This document shows, piece by piece, positions 33,337 through 41,816 of a DNA stretch of 64,000 bases (positions are counted from its first letter, which is position 1; every line of letters starts with the position of its first letter). The notes beneath the pieces were generated by a model. It did no database searches, was not told the DNA's origin, and was given only the letters and a program-made list of their open reading frames with translations. The DNA is from Myxococcus qinghaiensis (GTDB lineage: Bacteria > Myxococcota > Myxococcia > Myxococcales > Myxococcaceae): the NCBI RefSeq assembly GCF_024198215.1, contig NZ_JAKCFA010000001.1:62001-126000 (forward strand). Direction: 5' to 3'. Both the position numbers and the translations under genes were made by a program.

Positions 33337-34905
33337 ATGTGGGGGCGGCTCGGCTTGCGCATGCAGGTGGCCATCGCGGTGCTCGTGCCCTGTCTCACGG
33401 TCATCGGCCTGTGCATCTGGAACTTCTCCGCCCGGCAGCGCGAGGTCTCCCTGGAGCTGCTGCAGAAGCGCGCCCGGGTCCTGGGCTCGTTGGTGGCCAA
33501 CCACCCCGCGACGCGGGATTGGGACGGCACGGAGTCCTCCAAGGAGCGCCTGGACACCGTGCTCTCCCAGCTGGAGGCCCATGACGTCGATGGTGGCGGA
33601 GGCTTCACGGTGAACTACCAGGGGCTGCTCGGGCCAGACGGCCGCCCCGTGTACGAGCCCCCCCTGACGCGGCTGCCCGACCATGCGAAGGGCCGGGCGG
33701 CGGTGACTCGAGCAGGCTGTGTGACGTCGCTCCTGGCGCTGCGCGAGGTGTCGGTGCGGTGCGCGAGCGGCGAGCGGACGTATGTCGTGGGCCTGGGCCT
33801 GGACGAAGCGGCGGAGTCCGTCACCGAGTTGAAGGGCGCCGTGGTCGCGGGGCTGGTGGGCGCGCTGGTGCTGGGGCTGCTGCTCGCGGCGCTCATCGGG
33901 CGGACCATCGTCGAGCCCGTGGCGCAGGTGACGGACGTGGTGCGGGACGTGGCTCGCGGAGACGTGTCGCGCGTGGAGCTGGACGTGCCGGCCACGGGCG
34001 AGGTGCGACTGATGGCGCAGTCCTTCAACCAGATGCTCGGCACGCTGCGAATCACGGTGCTGGAGCTGGTGTCGCGCACGGAGCAGCTCTCCGGTGCATC
34101 GCGCGGATTGCTGGGCGCCTCCGCGGACCAGGAGCACGTCATCAGCCAGCAGGCGGCCTATGCGCAGCAGATCGCCGCGACGTTCGAGGAGCTGAGCCGC
34201 ACGGCGGAACAGATTTCGAGCTCCACCGAAGTGGTGGAGTCGAGCGCCCGGCGCACGCACGAGGCGGTGGCCGAGGCGATGGCGGTGGTGGCGCAGGTGG
34301 TGGCGGGCATCAACGACATCCGCACCGAGTCCAAGGGCGTGGCGGACGCGATTGTCGGCCTCAACCAGGACCTGCAGCAGGTGTCGAAGATTGCCCACGT
34401 CATCAACCAGGTGGCGGAGCGCTCGGACCTGCTGGCGCTGAACGCGGCGCTGGAGGGCACCAAGGCGGGCGAGGTGGGCCGGGGCTTCTCGCTGGTGGCG
34501 GCGGAGATGCGCAAGCTGGCGGAGAACGTGTCGGCGTCCGCGCGGGACATCGGTCGCATCGTCGAGAAGGTGCAGGACTCCGGCGAGGAGGCCGCGTCCA
34601 AGGCGCGCGTGGGCATGGCCACCAGCGACCGGGGCGTCGAGGTGGCGGAGCAGGCGTCCTCGGTGTTCCAGCGAATCGTGGAGCTGGCGCGCGGCACCAG
34701 CGAGGCCGCGCGGCAAATCACCATCGCCACGCGGCAGCAGCGCCAGTCCAGCGAGCAGGCCGTGCAGGGCGCGCGCAACGTGGCGGAGCTGGTGAAGCAG
34801 GGCGTGGATGCCACGGGCCGCACCACGCGCATCGCCCAGGACCTCCAGGCGGTGGCCGAGGGACTCACCGCCGTCACCAGCCGCTTCAGGACGACGCGGA
34901 GCTGA
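33337..34905 (+). CDS. Methyl-accepting chemotaxis-like protein
   Basis: The start chosen is ATG 33337, behind GGGAGA (33324-33329), giving 522 residues. A first membrane helix (about 7-29), a periplasmic sensor domain (about 30-160), a second membrane helix (about 163-185), a HAMP domain (about 186-240) and a long cytoplasmic coiled coil follow in order. The signalling hairpin reads RSDLLALNAALEGTKAGEVGRGFSLVAAEMRKLAENV. This is related to, but clearly diverged from, the canonical NAAIEAARAGE core. Its output might be a non-flagellar pathway, as with Myxococcus Dif or Frz-type systems. The ligand is unknown. Confidence 0.85.
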   Translation: MWGRLGLRMQVAIAVLVPCLTVIGLCIWNFSARQREVSLELLQKRARVLGSLVANHPATRDWDGTESSKERLDTVLSQLEAHDVDGGGGFTVNYQGLLGPDGRPVYEPPLTRLPDHAKGRAAVTRAGCVTSLLALREVSVRCASGERTYVVGLGLDEAAESVTELKGAVVAGLVGALVLGLLLAALIGRTIVEPVAQVTDVVRDVARGDVSRVELDVPATGEVRLMAQSFNQMLGTLRITVLELVSRTEQLSGASRGLLGASADQEHVISQQAAYAQQIAATFEELSRTAEQISSSTEVVESSARRTHEAVAEAMAVVAQVVAGINDIRTESKGVADAIVGLNQDLQQVSKIAHVINQVAERSDLLALNAALEGTKAGEVGRGFSLVAAEMRKLAENVSASARDIGRIVEKVQDSGEEAASKARVGMATSDRGVEVAEQASSVFQRIVELARGTSEAARQITIATRQQRQSSEQAVQGARNVAELVKQGVDATGRTTRIAQDLQAVAEGLTAVTSRFRTTRS

Positions 34906-34933
34906 GCAGGGAGCCAAGAGTTCCGAGACGAAT

Positions 34934-34950
34934 GCAGGCGCCTTGCCTGC
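34934..34950. terminator. Weak hairpin after the chemoreceptor gene
   Basis: GCAGGC (34934-34939) pairs with GCCTGC (34945-34950) around a GCCTT loop, followed by a pyrimidine-rich stretch. It sits between convergent genes and could serve both. Confidence 0.35.
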
Positions 34951-35001
34951 GTCCGCTCTGTCCCTGATTCGTTCAGGAACTTCTGGCGACTGACCTGTCG
35001 G

Positions 35002-35226
35002 CTACTCGCGCGTCCAGCGGACCTGGAGCTCCAACTCGTCCACGTCGCCTTCGCGCTCGTGCTCGATGCTGAAGTGCGCGTGGGCGGGGACGTGCAGCCG
35101 CTCTCCGGCCACCTGGATGCTGAACGCCTTGCCGCTCTCCACCGCGTCCGCCAGGCGTCGCAGCTTCGCGACGAACTGCGCGCGGGGGTAGACCTTCTCG
35201 ATGTCTCGCTTGGGTCGCTTGGCCAT
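35002..35226 (-). CDS. Amphi-Trp domain protein
   Basis: The 74-residue product from ATG 35226 is made almost wholly of the amphi-Trp domain. Its pattern is RDIEKVYPRAQFVAKLRRLADAVESGKAFSIQVAGERLHVPAHAHFSIEHEREGDVDELELQVRW, seen here as the KVYPRAQFV, IQVAGERLHVP and ELELQVRW pieces. The domain is known from short proteins of unknown function in bacteria and archaea. A longer start at 35268 exists but lacks similarity. Confidence 0.78.
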   Translation of the reverse strand: MAKRPKRDIEKVYPRAQFVAKLRRLADAVESGKAFSIQVAGERLHVPAHAHFSIEHEREGDVDELELQVRWTRE

Positions 35227-35282
35227 CGCGTCATCCTGCCAGCGGCGTGCAAACCCGTCGAACTTCATTACTGTGCGCGCCC

Positions 35283-36689
35283 ATGGGCTCGCTCGAACTG
35301 TCCCCCGCGCACTTCCGGCGTCTGGCTGACCGTGTCTCCACCCTGGCCGAGGAGTGGCTGGAGGGGCTCGACTCGCGCCCCATCGCGCCCTCCATCAATG
35401 GCGCCGCGTCGGAGGCGATGTTCTCCGAGGGGCTCCCCGAGCAGGGCCTCGGAGACGCCGCGCTGGAGGCGTTGAAGCCCTTCATGGAGGGCTCGCGCGC
35501 GGGCAACGCGCGGTTCCTCGCGTATGTGTTCGGCTCGGGCGAGCCGGTGGGCGTGCTGGGCGACTACGTGGCCAGCGTGGTGAACCAGAACGTCACCGCG
35601 TGGCGCTCGGCGCCCACGGTGGTGAGCCTGGAGCGCTCCGTGATTCGCAGCCTCGCGAGCGCGGTGGGCTGCGAGGGCTTCACCGGGAGCTTCACGGGCG
35701 GCGGCTCCTCCGCGAACCTCATGGCCCTGGCCATGGCGCGCGAGTCGCTCGTCCCCGCCAACGAGGACGGCGCGCCCTCCGGCGTGGTGTACGCGTCGGC
35801 TGAAGTCCACATGTCCATTCCCAAGGCCGTCGCCCTCCTGGGTCTGGGGCGCAAGCACCTGCGGCTGATTCCCACCGACGCGCAGTGGCGGATGCGCACG
35901 GACGCCCTGGCTCGTGCAATCACCGAGGACAAAGCGGCCGGCCTGCGTCCCCTGGCCGTGGTGGCGACGGCGGGCACGGTGAACACCGGCGCGGTGGACC
36001 CGCTGACGGCGGTGGCGGCGCTCGCGCGTGAGCACGGCCTGTGGATGCATGTGGATGGTGCCTATGGCGCGCTCGCGGCCATGGCCTTCCCGGAGCGCTT
36101 CGAGGGACTGGGCCTGGCGGACTCGCTGTCCATGGACGCACACAAGTGGCTCTACCAGCCGGCGGACTGCGGCGTGCTGCTGTTCCGCGATGCGCAGGCC
36201 GCGCGTCGCGCCTTCTCCTTCACGGGGGACTACGCGCGCGCCTTGAACTCGGACCCGGTGGAAGGCTTCGCCTTCTTCGACGAGTCGATGGAGCTGTCAC
36301 GTCGCGCTCGAGCGCTGAAGGTGTGGCTCTCCGTCCGCTTCCACGGGCTCGCCGCGTTCCGCGAGGCCATCCGCAACGACGTGGAGAACGCGAAGCACTT
36401 GGAGGCGCTCGTCCGCGAGACAGCCGCACTGGAGCTGCGCTCGCCCGCGACGCTGAGCGCGGTGTGCTTCCGCTACACGGGCGGACTTCCGGACGCGGGG
36501 CTCGATGACTTCAACACGCGGCTGCTGGCGCGAATCAACCGGCGCGGCCGTGTCTATCTCTCCAATGCGACGCTGGAGGGACGCTTCTGCCTGCGCGCCT
36601 GCTTCGTGAACCACCGCACCACACCCGACGACGTGGAGACGGTGGTTCACGAGGTGCTCGCGGCGGCGGAGGAGCTCAGGGCCTCGTAG
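35283..36689 (+). CDS. PLP-dependent amino-acid decarboxylase (group II)
   Basis: A 468-residue enzyme of the aromatic-L-amino-acid/glutamate/histidine decarboxylase family. The PLP lysine is Lys288 in SMDAHKWLYQPADCG. The TGGGSSANLMALAMARE segment, HVDGAYGALA (with the PLP-pyridine Asp) and the C-terminal aspartate-binding helices are conserved. These enzymes decarboxylate amino acids in the cytoplasm to amines. Its substrate cannot be deduced. ATG 35283 is chosen; the in-frame 35247 start lacks family similarity. It converges on the arylsulfatase with a 31-base gap. Confidence 0.87.
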   Translation: MGSLELSPAHFRRLADRVSTLAEEWLEGLDSRPIAPSINGAASEAMFSEGLPEQGLGDAALEALKPFMEGSRAGNARFLAYVFGSGEPVGVLGDYVASVVNQNVTAWRSAPTVVSLERSVIRSLASAVGCEGFTGSFTGGGSSANLMALAMARESLVPANEDGAPSGVVYASAEVHMSIPKAVALLGLGRKHLRLIPTDAQWRMRTDALARAITEDKAAGLRPLAVVATAGTVNTGAVDPLTAVAALAREHGLWMHVDGAYGALAAMAFPERFEGLGLADSLSMDAHKWLYQPADCGVLLFRDAQAARRAFSFTGDYARALNSDPVEGFAFFDESMELSRRARALKVWLSVRFHGLAAFREAIRNDVENAKHLEALVRETAALELRSPATLSAVCFRYTGGLPDAGLDDFNTRLLARINRRGRVYLSNATLEGRFCLRACFVNHRTTPDDVETVVHEVLAAAEELRAS

Positions 36690-36720
36690 TCACGTCACGA
36701 GGCCCCATGCGTCCATTGGC

Positions 36721-38388
36721 TCAGGCGTGGCTCTGCTGGAAGCGGTGGATGGCCTCCTCCACCTCGTTGGCGAGCGACATCACCTGGTCGCCGACCTCCG
36801 ACTTCCCCTCGCGCTGGGACTCCTTCATCTTCTCCTTCACCTTGTCCTTGAGGGGGCCGATGCTCAGGCTGCCCGGGGCCTGGCTGGGCACGTAGTCGAT
36901 GAGGCTCTCCGCGAACTTCTTCACCAACCCCTGGGCCGGGACGAAGAGGAACATGCGCTCGCCGTACCAGCTCGTGTAGAGGCCGGAGAAGAGTCCCTCC
37001 TCGAACGGGTCCGAGCGCAGGTTGATGATGTAGGGCCAGGAGGGGTTGAAGCGCTTGCCGCTGAACCACATGTCCGGGCCGCGGCCATCCTGGTAGCTGA
37101 AGATGATCTTCCAGTCGTCGTAGCGCACCGCCGCGATGTTGCCGCTGTCGAGCACGTAGATGAACTCGTGCCGCTGTCCCGGCTCCTTGCCCGCGAGCAG
37201 CCCGCGCTGGTCATACCCGTCCAGGTGCACGCGGAACTTCTTCTTCCCCACGGTGTGCCCCTGCTTGCACTTGTCCACGATGTCCTCGGGACCGCCCGAC
37301 GCCGCCACGAAGGTCGGCATCCAGTCCTCGTGGGCGAAGATGTCGTTGATGACGGTGCCCGCCTCGATGACGCCGGGCCACCGCACGACGCAGGGCACTC
37401 GCACGCCGCCCTCCCACGTCGAGCCCTTCTCCCCGCGGAACGGCGCGTTGCCGCCGTCGGGCCAGCCCATCTTCTCCACGCCGTTGTCGGTGGAGAACAC
37501 GACGATGGTGTTGTCCGCGATGCCCAGGTCATCCAGCTTCTTGAGCAGGACGCCCACGTGGTCATCCAGCTCCGTCATCGCGTCCGCGTACAGGCCCTTG
37601 CCCGTCTTGTTGCGGTACTTCTCCTGCAGGAACGTCCACACGTGGGTGCGCGTGGTGTTGTGCCAGATGAAGAACGGCTTGTCGTCCTTCGCCGCGCGCT
37701 CCATGAACGACAGGGAGGACTTGAGGAACTCCTCGTCCACCGTCTCCATGCGCTTCTTGGTGAGCGGCCCGGTGTCGACAATCTTCTGCCGGCCCACGCG
37801 GCCCCAACGCGGCTCCTCCGTCGGGTCGTCGCGGTCCGTCGCCCAGCAGTGGAGCACCCCGCGCGGACCGAAGCGCTCCTTGAACGCGGGGTCCTTCGGG
37901 TAGTCGGGGCACTCGGGCTCGTTCTCCGCGTTGAGGTGGTAGAGGTTGCCGTGGAACTCGTCGAAGCCGTGCACCGTGGGCAGGTAGCGGTTCGAGTCTC
38001 CCAGGTGATTCTTCCCGAACTGGCCGCACACGTAGCCCTGGGGCTTGAGCAGCTCCGCGATGGTGGGGTCGGAGTCCTGCAGGCCGTAGGGGGCGCCCGG
38101 CATGCCGATGGTGGTGAGGCCGGTGCGCAGCGGGTTCATGCCCGTGATGAAGGCGGCGCGGCCCGCGGTGCAGCTCTGCTGCCCGTAGCAGTCCGTCATC
38201 AGCGCGCCCTCGCGGGCGATGCGGTCGATGTTGGGCGTCCGGTAGCCCATCATCCCCTGGTTGTAGGCGCTGACGTTCCACAGGCCGATGTCGTCACCCC
38301 AGATGACCAGGATGTTCGGCTTCTTCCCCGGCTGCTTGCCGTGGCCATTGCCGTTGCCGTTGCTCTTGGATTTTCCGAGAAACGCCAT
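36721..38388 (-). CDS. Arylsulfatase
   Basis: A 555-residue sulfatase that hydrolyses sulfate esters using a calcium site and a formylglycine made from Cys73. The local motif is CTAGR (73-77), a variant of the Cys-x-Pro-x-Arg sequence, as found in many bacterial arylsulfatases. Metal-site Asp residues are in VIWGDDIG, and FSTDNGVEKMGWPDGG follows. No signal peptide is visible; the N terminus (MAFLGKSKSNGNGNGHG) is polar and Gly/Asn/Lys-rich, so export is not obvious. ATG 38388 is chosen. The 211-bp divergent gap faces the flavoprotein gene at 38600. Confidence 0.85.
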   Translation of the reverse strand: MAFLGKSKSNGNGNGHGKQPGKKPNILVIWGDDIGLWNVSAYNQGMMGYRTPNIDRIAREGALMTDCYGQQSCTAGRAAFITGMNPLRTGLTTIGMPGAPYGLQDSDPTIAELLKPQGYVCGQFGKNHLGDSNRYLPTVHGFDEFHGNLYHLNAENEPECPDYPKDPAFKERFGPRGVLHCWATDRDDPTEEPRWGRVGRQKIVDTGPLTKKRMETVDEEFLKSSLSFMERAAKDDKPFFIWHNTTRTHVWTFLQEKYRNKTGKGLYADAMTELDDHVGVLLKKLDDLGIADNTIVVFSTDNGVEKMGWPDGGNAPFRGEKGSTWEGGVRVPCVVRWPGVIEAGTVINDIFAHEDWMPTFVAASGGPEDIVDKCKQGHTVGKKKFRVHLDGYDQRGLLAGKEPGQRHEFIYVLDSGNIAAVRYDDWKIIFSYQDGRGPDMWFSGKRFNPSWPYIINLRSDPFEEGLFSGLYTSWYGERMFLFVPAQGLVKKFAESLIDYVPSQAPGSLSIGPLKDKVKEKMKESQREGKSEVGDQVMSLANEVEEAIHRFQQSHA

Positions 38389-38599
38389 TCGCCCGCCCCC
38401 GTTGCCCCGCCGGCGGTGAACTCCGTCCGGCCGATTGGCAAGGTGGGGTGGGGTGGTGCGAGAGGCGAGTTGCCCTGAGGGGCGGTGCATGACGACGCCT
38501 CCATTCCCCAACCCGTGCGTCCAGGCGAGCGGCGCACTGGCTTGACGGCTCACACCTTCGTCCGTTGCGCCTCCCTCCTTCGAGACAAGAGGGGGGACC

Positions 38600-40075
38600 A
38601 TGACTCTGGACCGCATCCGGCGAATCGCTCGCACGTGGCGCATCAACACGCTCAACACCGCTGTCTATGTCGCGTCGGGGGGCAAGACGACGCTGCATGA
38701 AGGTCGCTTCGCCCGCTGGTGCGGAACGTGGCGCAACTGGAGCCGCACCTACGAATGTCAGCCCGCGCGTTTCGAGCGGCCGGGGACGGAAGAGGAGCTG
38801 GGGCGCATCGTCCGGGAATCGGAGAAGGTCCGCGTCGTGGGCGGAGGACACTCGTTCAACCGCTGCCCACTGACGCAGGGGACCCTGATTTCGCTCGACG
38901 CGCAGGCCCGCATCCTGGACGTCGACGTGGAGCGGCGCGTGGTGCGCGTGCAGGCCGGCATCCGGCTGCGCGACTTCACCCGACAGATTCTGGAGCACGG
39001 CCTCTCATTACCGGTGCTCGGGTCCACGAACGCGCAGAGCCTGGGGGCGTTGATTGGCACGGACCTGCACGGCACCGGCAAGTCGCATGGCTTCCTCTCC
39101 GAGCAGGTGCTGTCGCTGCGGGTGATGAACGCGGCGGGCGAGGCCCGGACGTTGGTGCGCGGCACGCCCGAGTTCCACGCGGTGGCTGGCTCGATTGGCA
39201 CCTGCGGCGTCGTCACCGAGCTGGAGATGCAGTGTGTCCCCGCGTTCAACCTGGAGAAGCGCCTGGAGGTCGTCCCGCGTCGGTGGGCCGAGGACCACCT
39301 GGAGGAAGTCCTGAACACGCATGACCACGTCAGCTTCTATTACGTGGGCGGTGTCGACGCGGAGCACATCCGGATGAACGTGTGGAACCGCACGACGCAG
39401 CCGCCGTCGCACTTGTGTCACGTGCGGAAGATGGGGCTGGAGTTGATGGACATGCTGCTGTCGGGCTACCTGCTCGGCTTGTCGCGGGTGCTGATGCTGA
39501 CGGAGCCCTTCGCGAAGGTCGGCCTGTTCTTCATGAAGCTGACGCAGCAGGGGCGCAGGACGGTACTGCCCATGTGCGTCGCCTTTGCGCGTCAGCTCTT
39601 CTACCACCACGACGAGATTGAGTACGGCGTGCCCTTCGCACGGCACCAGCAGTGTCTCCAGGAGGTGTTGGAGCTGCTGGAGCGCAGGCGCTTCGTCTGC
39701 ATCGTCGAGGTGCGCTTCACCCCCGCGACGTCCATGGCGACGGTGGGGCCGGGCGTCGGACGGCGCACGTGTTTCATCGAGCTGGCGCCCAGCCTCTCCG
39801 TCGACTCCAGCGCCGTGTTCGAGGAGGCGGAGCAGATCTTCCTCAAGTACGGCGGCCAGGTGCATCTGGGCAAGGCGACGCGGGCCCGGGAGGAGGACAT
39901 GGAGCGGATGTATGGCGTGCGCTGGCATGCGCTGCGCACCGTTCAGCGCGCCCAGGACCCGGATGGAAAGTTCGTCAACGACTTCGTGGCCCGCGTCTTC
40001 GGGCCCACCCGCCGCTTGGAGGAGTCGCGGGACGAAGACGAGGGGACGCCCGAGCCCGCGGTCTCCTGGGGCTGA
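38600..40075 (+). CDS. FAD-linked oxidase, aldono-lactone-oxidase type
   Basis: The 491-residue protein has the VAO-type FAD-binding domain. VVGGGHSFNRCP contains His84, the likely covalent FAD attachment site (GGGHS). SLGALIGTDLHGTGKSHG and GVVTELEMQC follow. The C terminus has the YGVRWHALRTVQRAQDPDGKFVNDF block of L-gulono- and D-arabinono-1,4-lactone oxidases. The family oxidises sugar lactones, giving ascorbate-like products and H2O2. Whether this enzyme uses a lactone is not certain. Start ATG 38600. Confidence 0.83.
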   Translation: MTLDRIRRIARTWRINTLNTAVYVASGGKTTLHEGRFARWCGTWRNWSRTYECQPARFERPGTEEELGRIVRESEKVRVVGGGHSFNRCPLTQGTLISLDAQARILDVDVERRVVRVQAGIRLRDFTRQILEHGLSLPVLGSTNAQSLGALIGTDLHGTGKSHGFLSEQVLSLRVMNAAGEARTLVRGTPEFHAVAGSIGTCGVVTELEMQCVPAFNLEKRLEVVPRRWAEDHLEEVLNTHDHVSFYYVGGVDAEHIRMNVWNRTTQPPSHLCHVRKMGLELMDMLLSGYLLGLSRVLMLTEPFAKVGLFFMKLTQQGRRTVLPMCVAFARQLFYHHDEIEYGVPFARHQQCLQEVLELLERRRFVCIVEVRFTPATSMATVGPGVGRRTCFIELAPSLSVDSSAVFEEAEQIFLKYGGQVHLGKATRAREEDMERMYGVRWHALRTVQRAQDPDGKFVNDFVARVFGPTRRLEESRDEDEGTPEPAVSWG

Positions 40076-40096
40076 AGCGTCGCCCCCTCGGAGGCC

Positions 40097-40915
40097 TCAC
40101 GCCGTGGCGCGGGACTTCAGCTTCGCGAACAGCTCCGGCGGCATCGCGGCGGTGCCCAGGCGGTGCTCGGCGGATACGGCCTCGCCATGGAAGTCGCTGC
40201 CGGCGGTGGGCACCAGGTCGTGCTCCTTCGCCAGCGCCAGGTACTTCTGCCGCAGCCCCGGGTTGTGGTCCGCGTGCAGCACCTCCAGGCCGGAGAGCCC
40301 CGCCTTGGTCAGCTCGCGAATCTCCATCCGCTCCGCCTTGGACGAGCCCGGGTGCGCCAGCGTCGCCGTGCCGCCCGCGTTGCGGATGAGGCGGATGGCG
40401 TCCGCGCCGTCCAGCTTGAAGCGCTCCACCCAGGCCATGCCCCGCGTCCCCAGGAAGCGGTCGAACGCGGCCTTCATGTCCACCGCCCAGCCCTGGTCCA
40501 CCAGCACTCGCGCCAGGTGCGGCCTGCCCAACTGCGCATCCCCCGCGACGGTCAGCACGTGCTCCATGCGCACCGGGAAGCCCAGCTGCTGCATCCTGGC
40601 CACCATGGCCTCCATGCGCTGCTCGCGCTCACCCCGCAGCCGCTGGGCGAAGCGCGCGAGGTCCTCGTCGTCCGGCCTCACGAAGTGCCCGAGGATGTGG
40701 ACTTCGCGGCCCAGGACGAAGGCGGAGACCTCGATGCCCGGCACCAGCTCCACGCCATGCGCGCGCGCGGCTTCATGGGCCTCCGCCAGCCCCGCCACCG
40801 TGTCGTGGTCCGTCACCGACAGCACCGTCACTCCCGCCGCCGCCGCGCGCGCCAGCAGCTCCGTGGGCGAGTACTGGCCGTCGCTGGCGGTGGTGTGGGA
40901 GTGCAGGTCGATCAT
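40097..40915 (-). CDS. PHP-domain phosphoesterase (YciV/RNase AM-like)
   Basis: The 272-residue metal-dependent PHP protein has all the usual metal ligands. They lie in the N-terminal LHSHTTASDGQYSP, in VLSVTDHDT, in PGIEVSA, in LAHPGSSK and in the C-terminal TAGSDFHGE. This form matches the YciV/TrpH subfamily, which includes RNase AM (5'-3' exonuclease) and 3',5'-nucleoside bisphosphate phosphatases. It is a cytoplasmic enzyme. It diverges from the Rrf2 regulator with an 81-bp gap. Confidence 0.85.
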   Translation of the reverse strand: MIDLHSHTTASDGQYSPTELLARAAAAGVTVLSVTDHDTVAGLAEAHEAARAHGVELVPGIEVSAFVLGREVHILGHFVRPDDEDLARFAQRLRGEREQRMEAMVARMQQLGFPVRMEHVLTVAGDAQLGRPHLARVLVDQGWAVDMKAAFDRFLGTRGMAWVERFKLDGADAIRLIRNAGGTATLAHPGSSKAERMEIRELTKAGLSGLEVLHADHNPGLRQKYLALAKEHDLVPTAGSDFHGEAVSAEHRLGTAAMPPELFAKLKSRATA

Positions 40916-40996
40916 CTCGGGCTCCGGGGCGAGCGGTTGAAAGCCGCACTGTCGCGACCTAGGCTCTTCTTCAAACCACGGACGACGTCAAGGGCG

Positions 40997-41467
40997 ATGC
41001 CGCAGCACCCCCTCCAAATCTCACGAAAGATTGAGTACGGGCTGCGGGCCATGACCTTCCTGGCCTCACAACCCCTGGAGCGCATGGTTCCCTTCCGGGA
41101 AATCGCGCGCCGGATGGATGTGCCCGAGGACTTCCTCGCGAAAATCCTCAAGGTCCTCGTCTCCCGGAAGCTCGTCCGGTCCACCCGGGGCGCGCACGGG
41201 GGCTATGCCCTGTCCCGGCCCGCGCGAGAGGTGACGTTCCTGGACGTCATCGAGGCGGTGGAGGGGCCCGTCCACGTCAATGTCTGCCAGGACACGCAGC
41301 ACGATGGCTGCAAGGCCACCGGGAGCTGCACCATGTACGGCGTCTGGAAGCTGGGCCAGCAGCGGATGCTGGACGTGTACCGCTCCACCACGCTGGACCG
41401 TCTGGCGATGACAGAACTCAGGGGCGCACCGGAGTCCGGCTCCCCGGCCGTGACGGCGGGGGCCTAG
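40997..41467 (+). CDS. Rrf2-family transcriptional regulator, probable Fe-S sensor
   Basis: The 156-residue regulator has the Rrf2 winged helix (about 1-85: YGLRAMTFLASQP, REIARRMDVPEDFLAKILKVL, RSTRGAHGGYALSR). A cysteine cluster reads Cys-x7-Cys-x5-Cys (VCQDTQHDGCKATGSCTMY). IscR uses Cys-x5-Cys-x5-Cys and NsrR Cys-x8-Cys-x5/6-Cys, so the spacing here is intermediate. ATG 40997 follows an AAGGG site. It may sense iron-sulphur status, nitric oxide or redox. Confidence 0.82.
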   Translation: MPQHPLQISRKIEYGLRAMTFLASQPLERMVPFREIARRMDVPEDFLAKILKVLVSRKLVRSTRGAHGGYALSRPAREVTFLDVIEAVEGPVHVNVCQDTQHDGCKATGSCTMYGVWKLGQQRMLDVYRSTTLDRLAMTELRGAPESGSPAVTAGA

Positions 41468-41479
41468 ACTGCCCGCCCC

Positions 41480-41758
41480 ATGGCCAAGAAAGCCGATTCG
41501 AGCATCGAGAACCGCGTGTACCTCTTCGAGTCGCTCGCCAGCAGCTACGTGGCGGCGGCCTCGGAGGCGCTGGGCTCCAAGGACTCCGCGGAGCGCGAGC
41601 GGGCCCGCCGGGTGCTGGCGGAGCTGGCCTTCGTCTCCTGTGTGGTGGCGGACACCGAGGACCTGACACCCGAGCAGGTCCGGGAGCGGGTGCTGAGCGC
41701 GCCTCCGGCCGACGCCGCCCCCGGCAAGCGCGGGAGCCGTCGCAAGCGGGACAAGTAG
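41480..41758 (+). CDS. Hypothetical small protein
   Basis: The 92-residue protein begins 12 bases after the Rrf2 stop, so it may share that transcript. It is helical (YLFESLASSYVAAASEAL, RERARRVLAELAF), with one Cys in SCVVADTEDL. A basic C terminus (GKRGSRRKRDK) could bind nucleic acid. No signal peptide or membrane helix is seen, and I recognise no family. Confidence 0.6.
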   Translation: MAKKADSSIENRVYLFESLASSYVAAASEALGSKDSAERERARRVLAELAFVSCVVADTEDLTPEQVRERVLSAPPADAAPGKRGSRRKRDK

Positions 41759-41816
41759 GGGCGGGGGCGCTGGCGGTGCTCCCCTTGGCGGGCGGGCGGT
41801 GGTAGATCGCCGCGCC

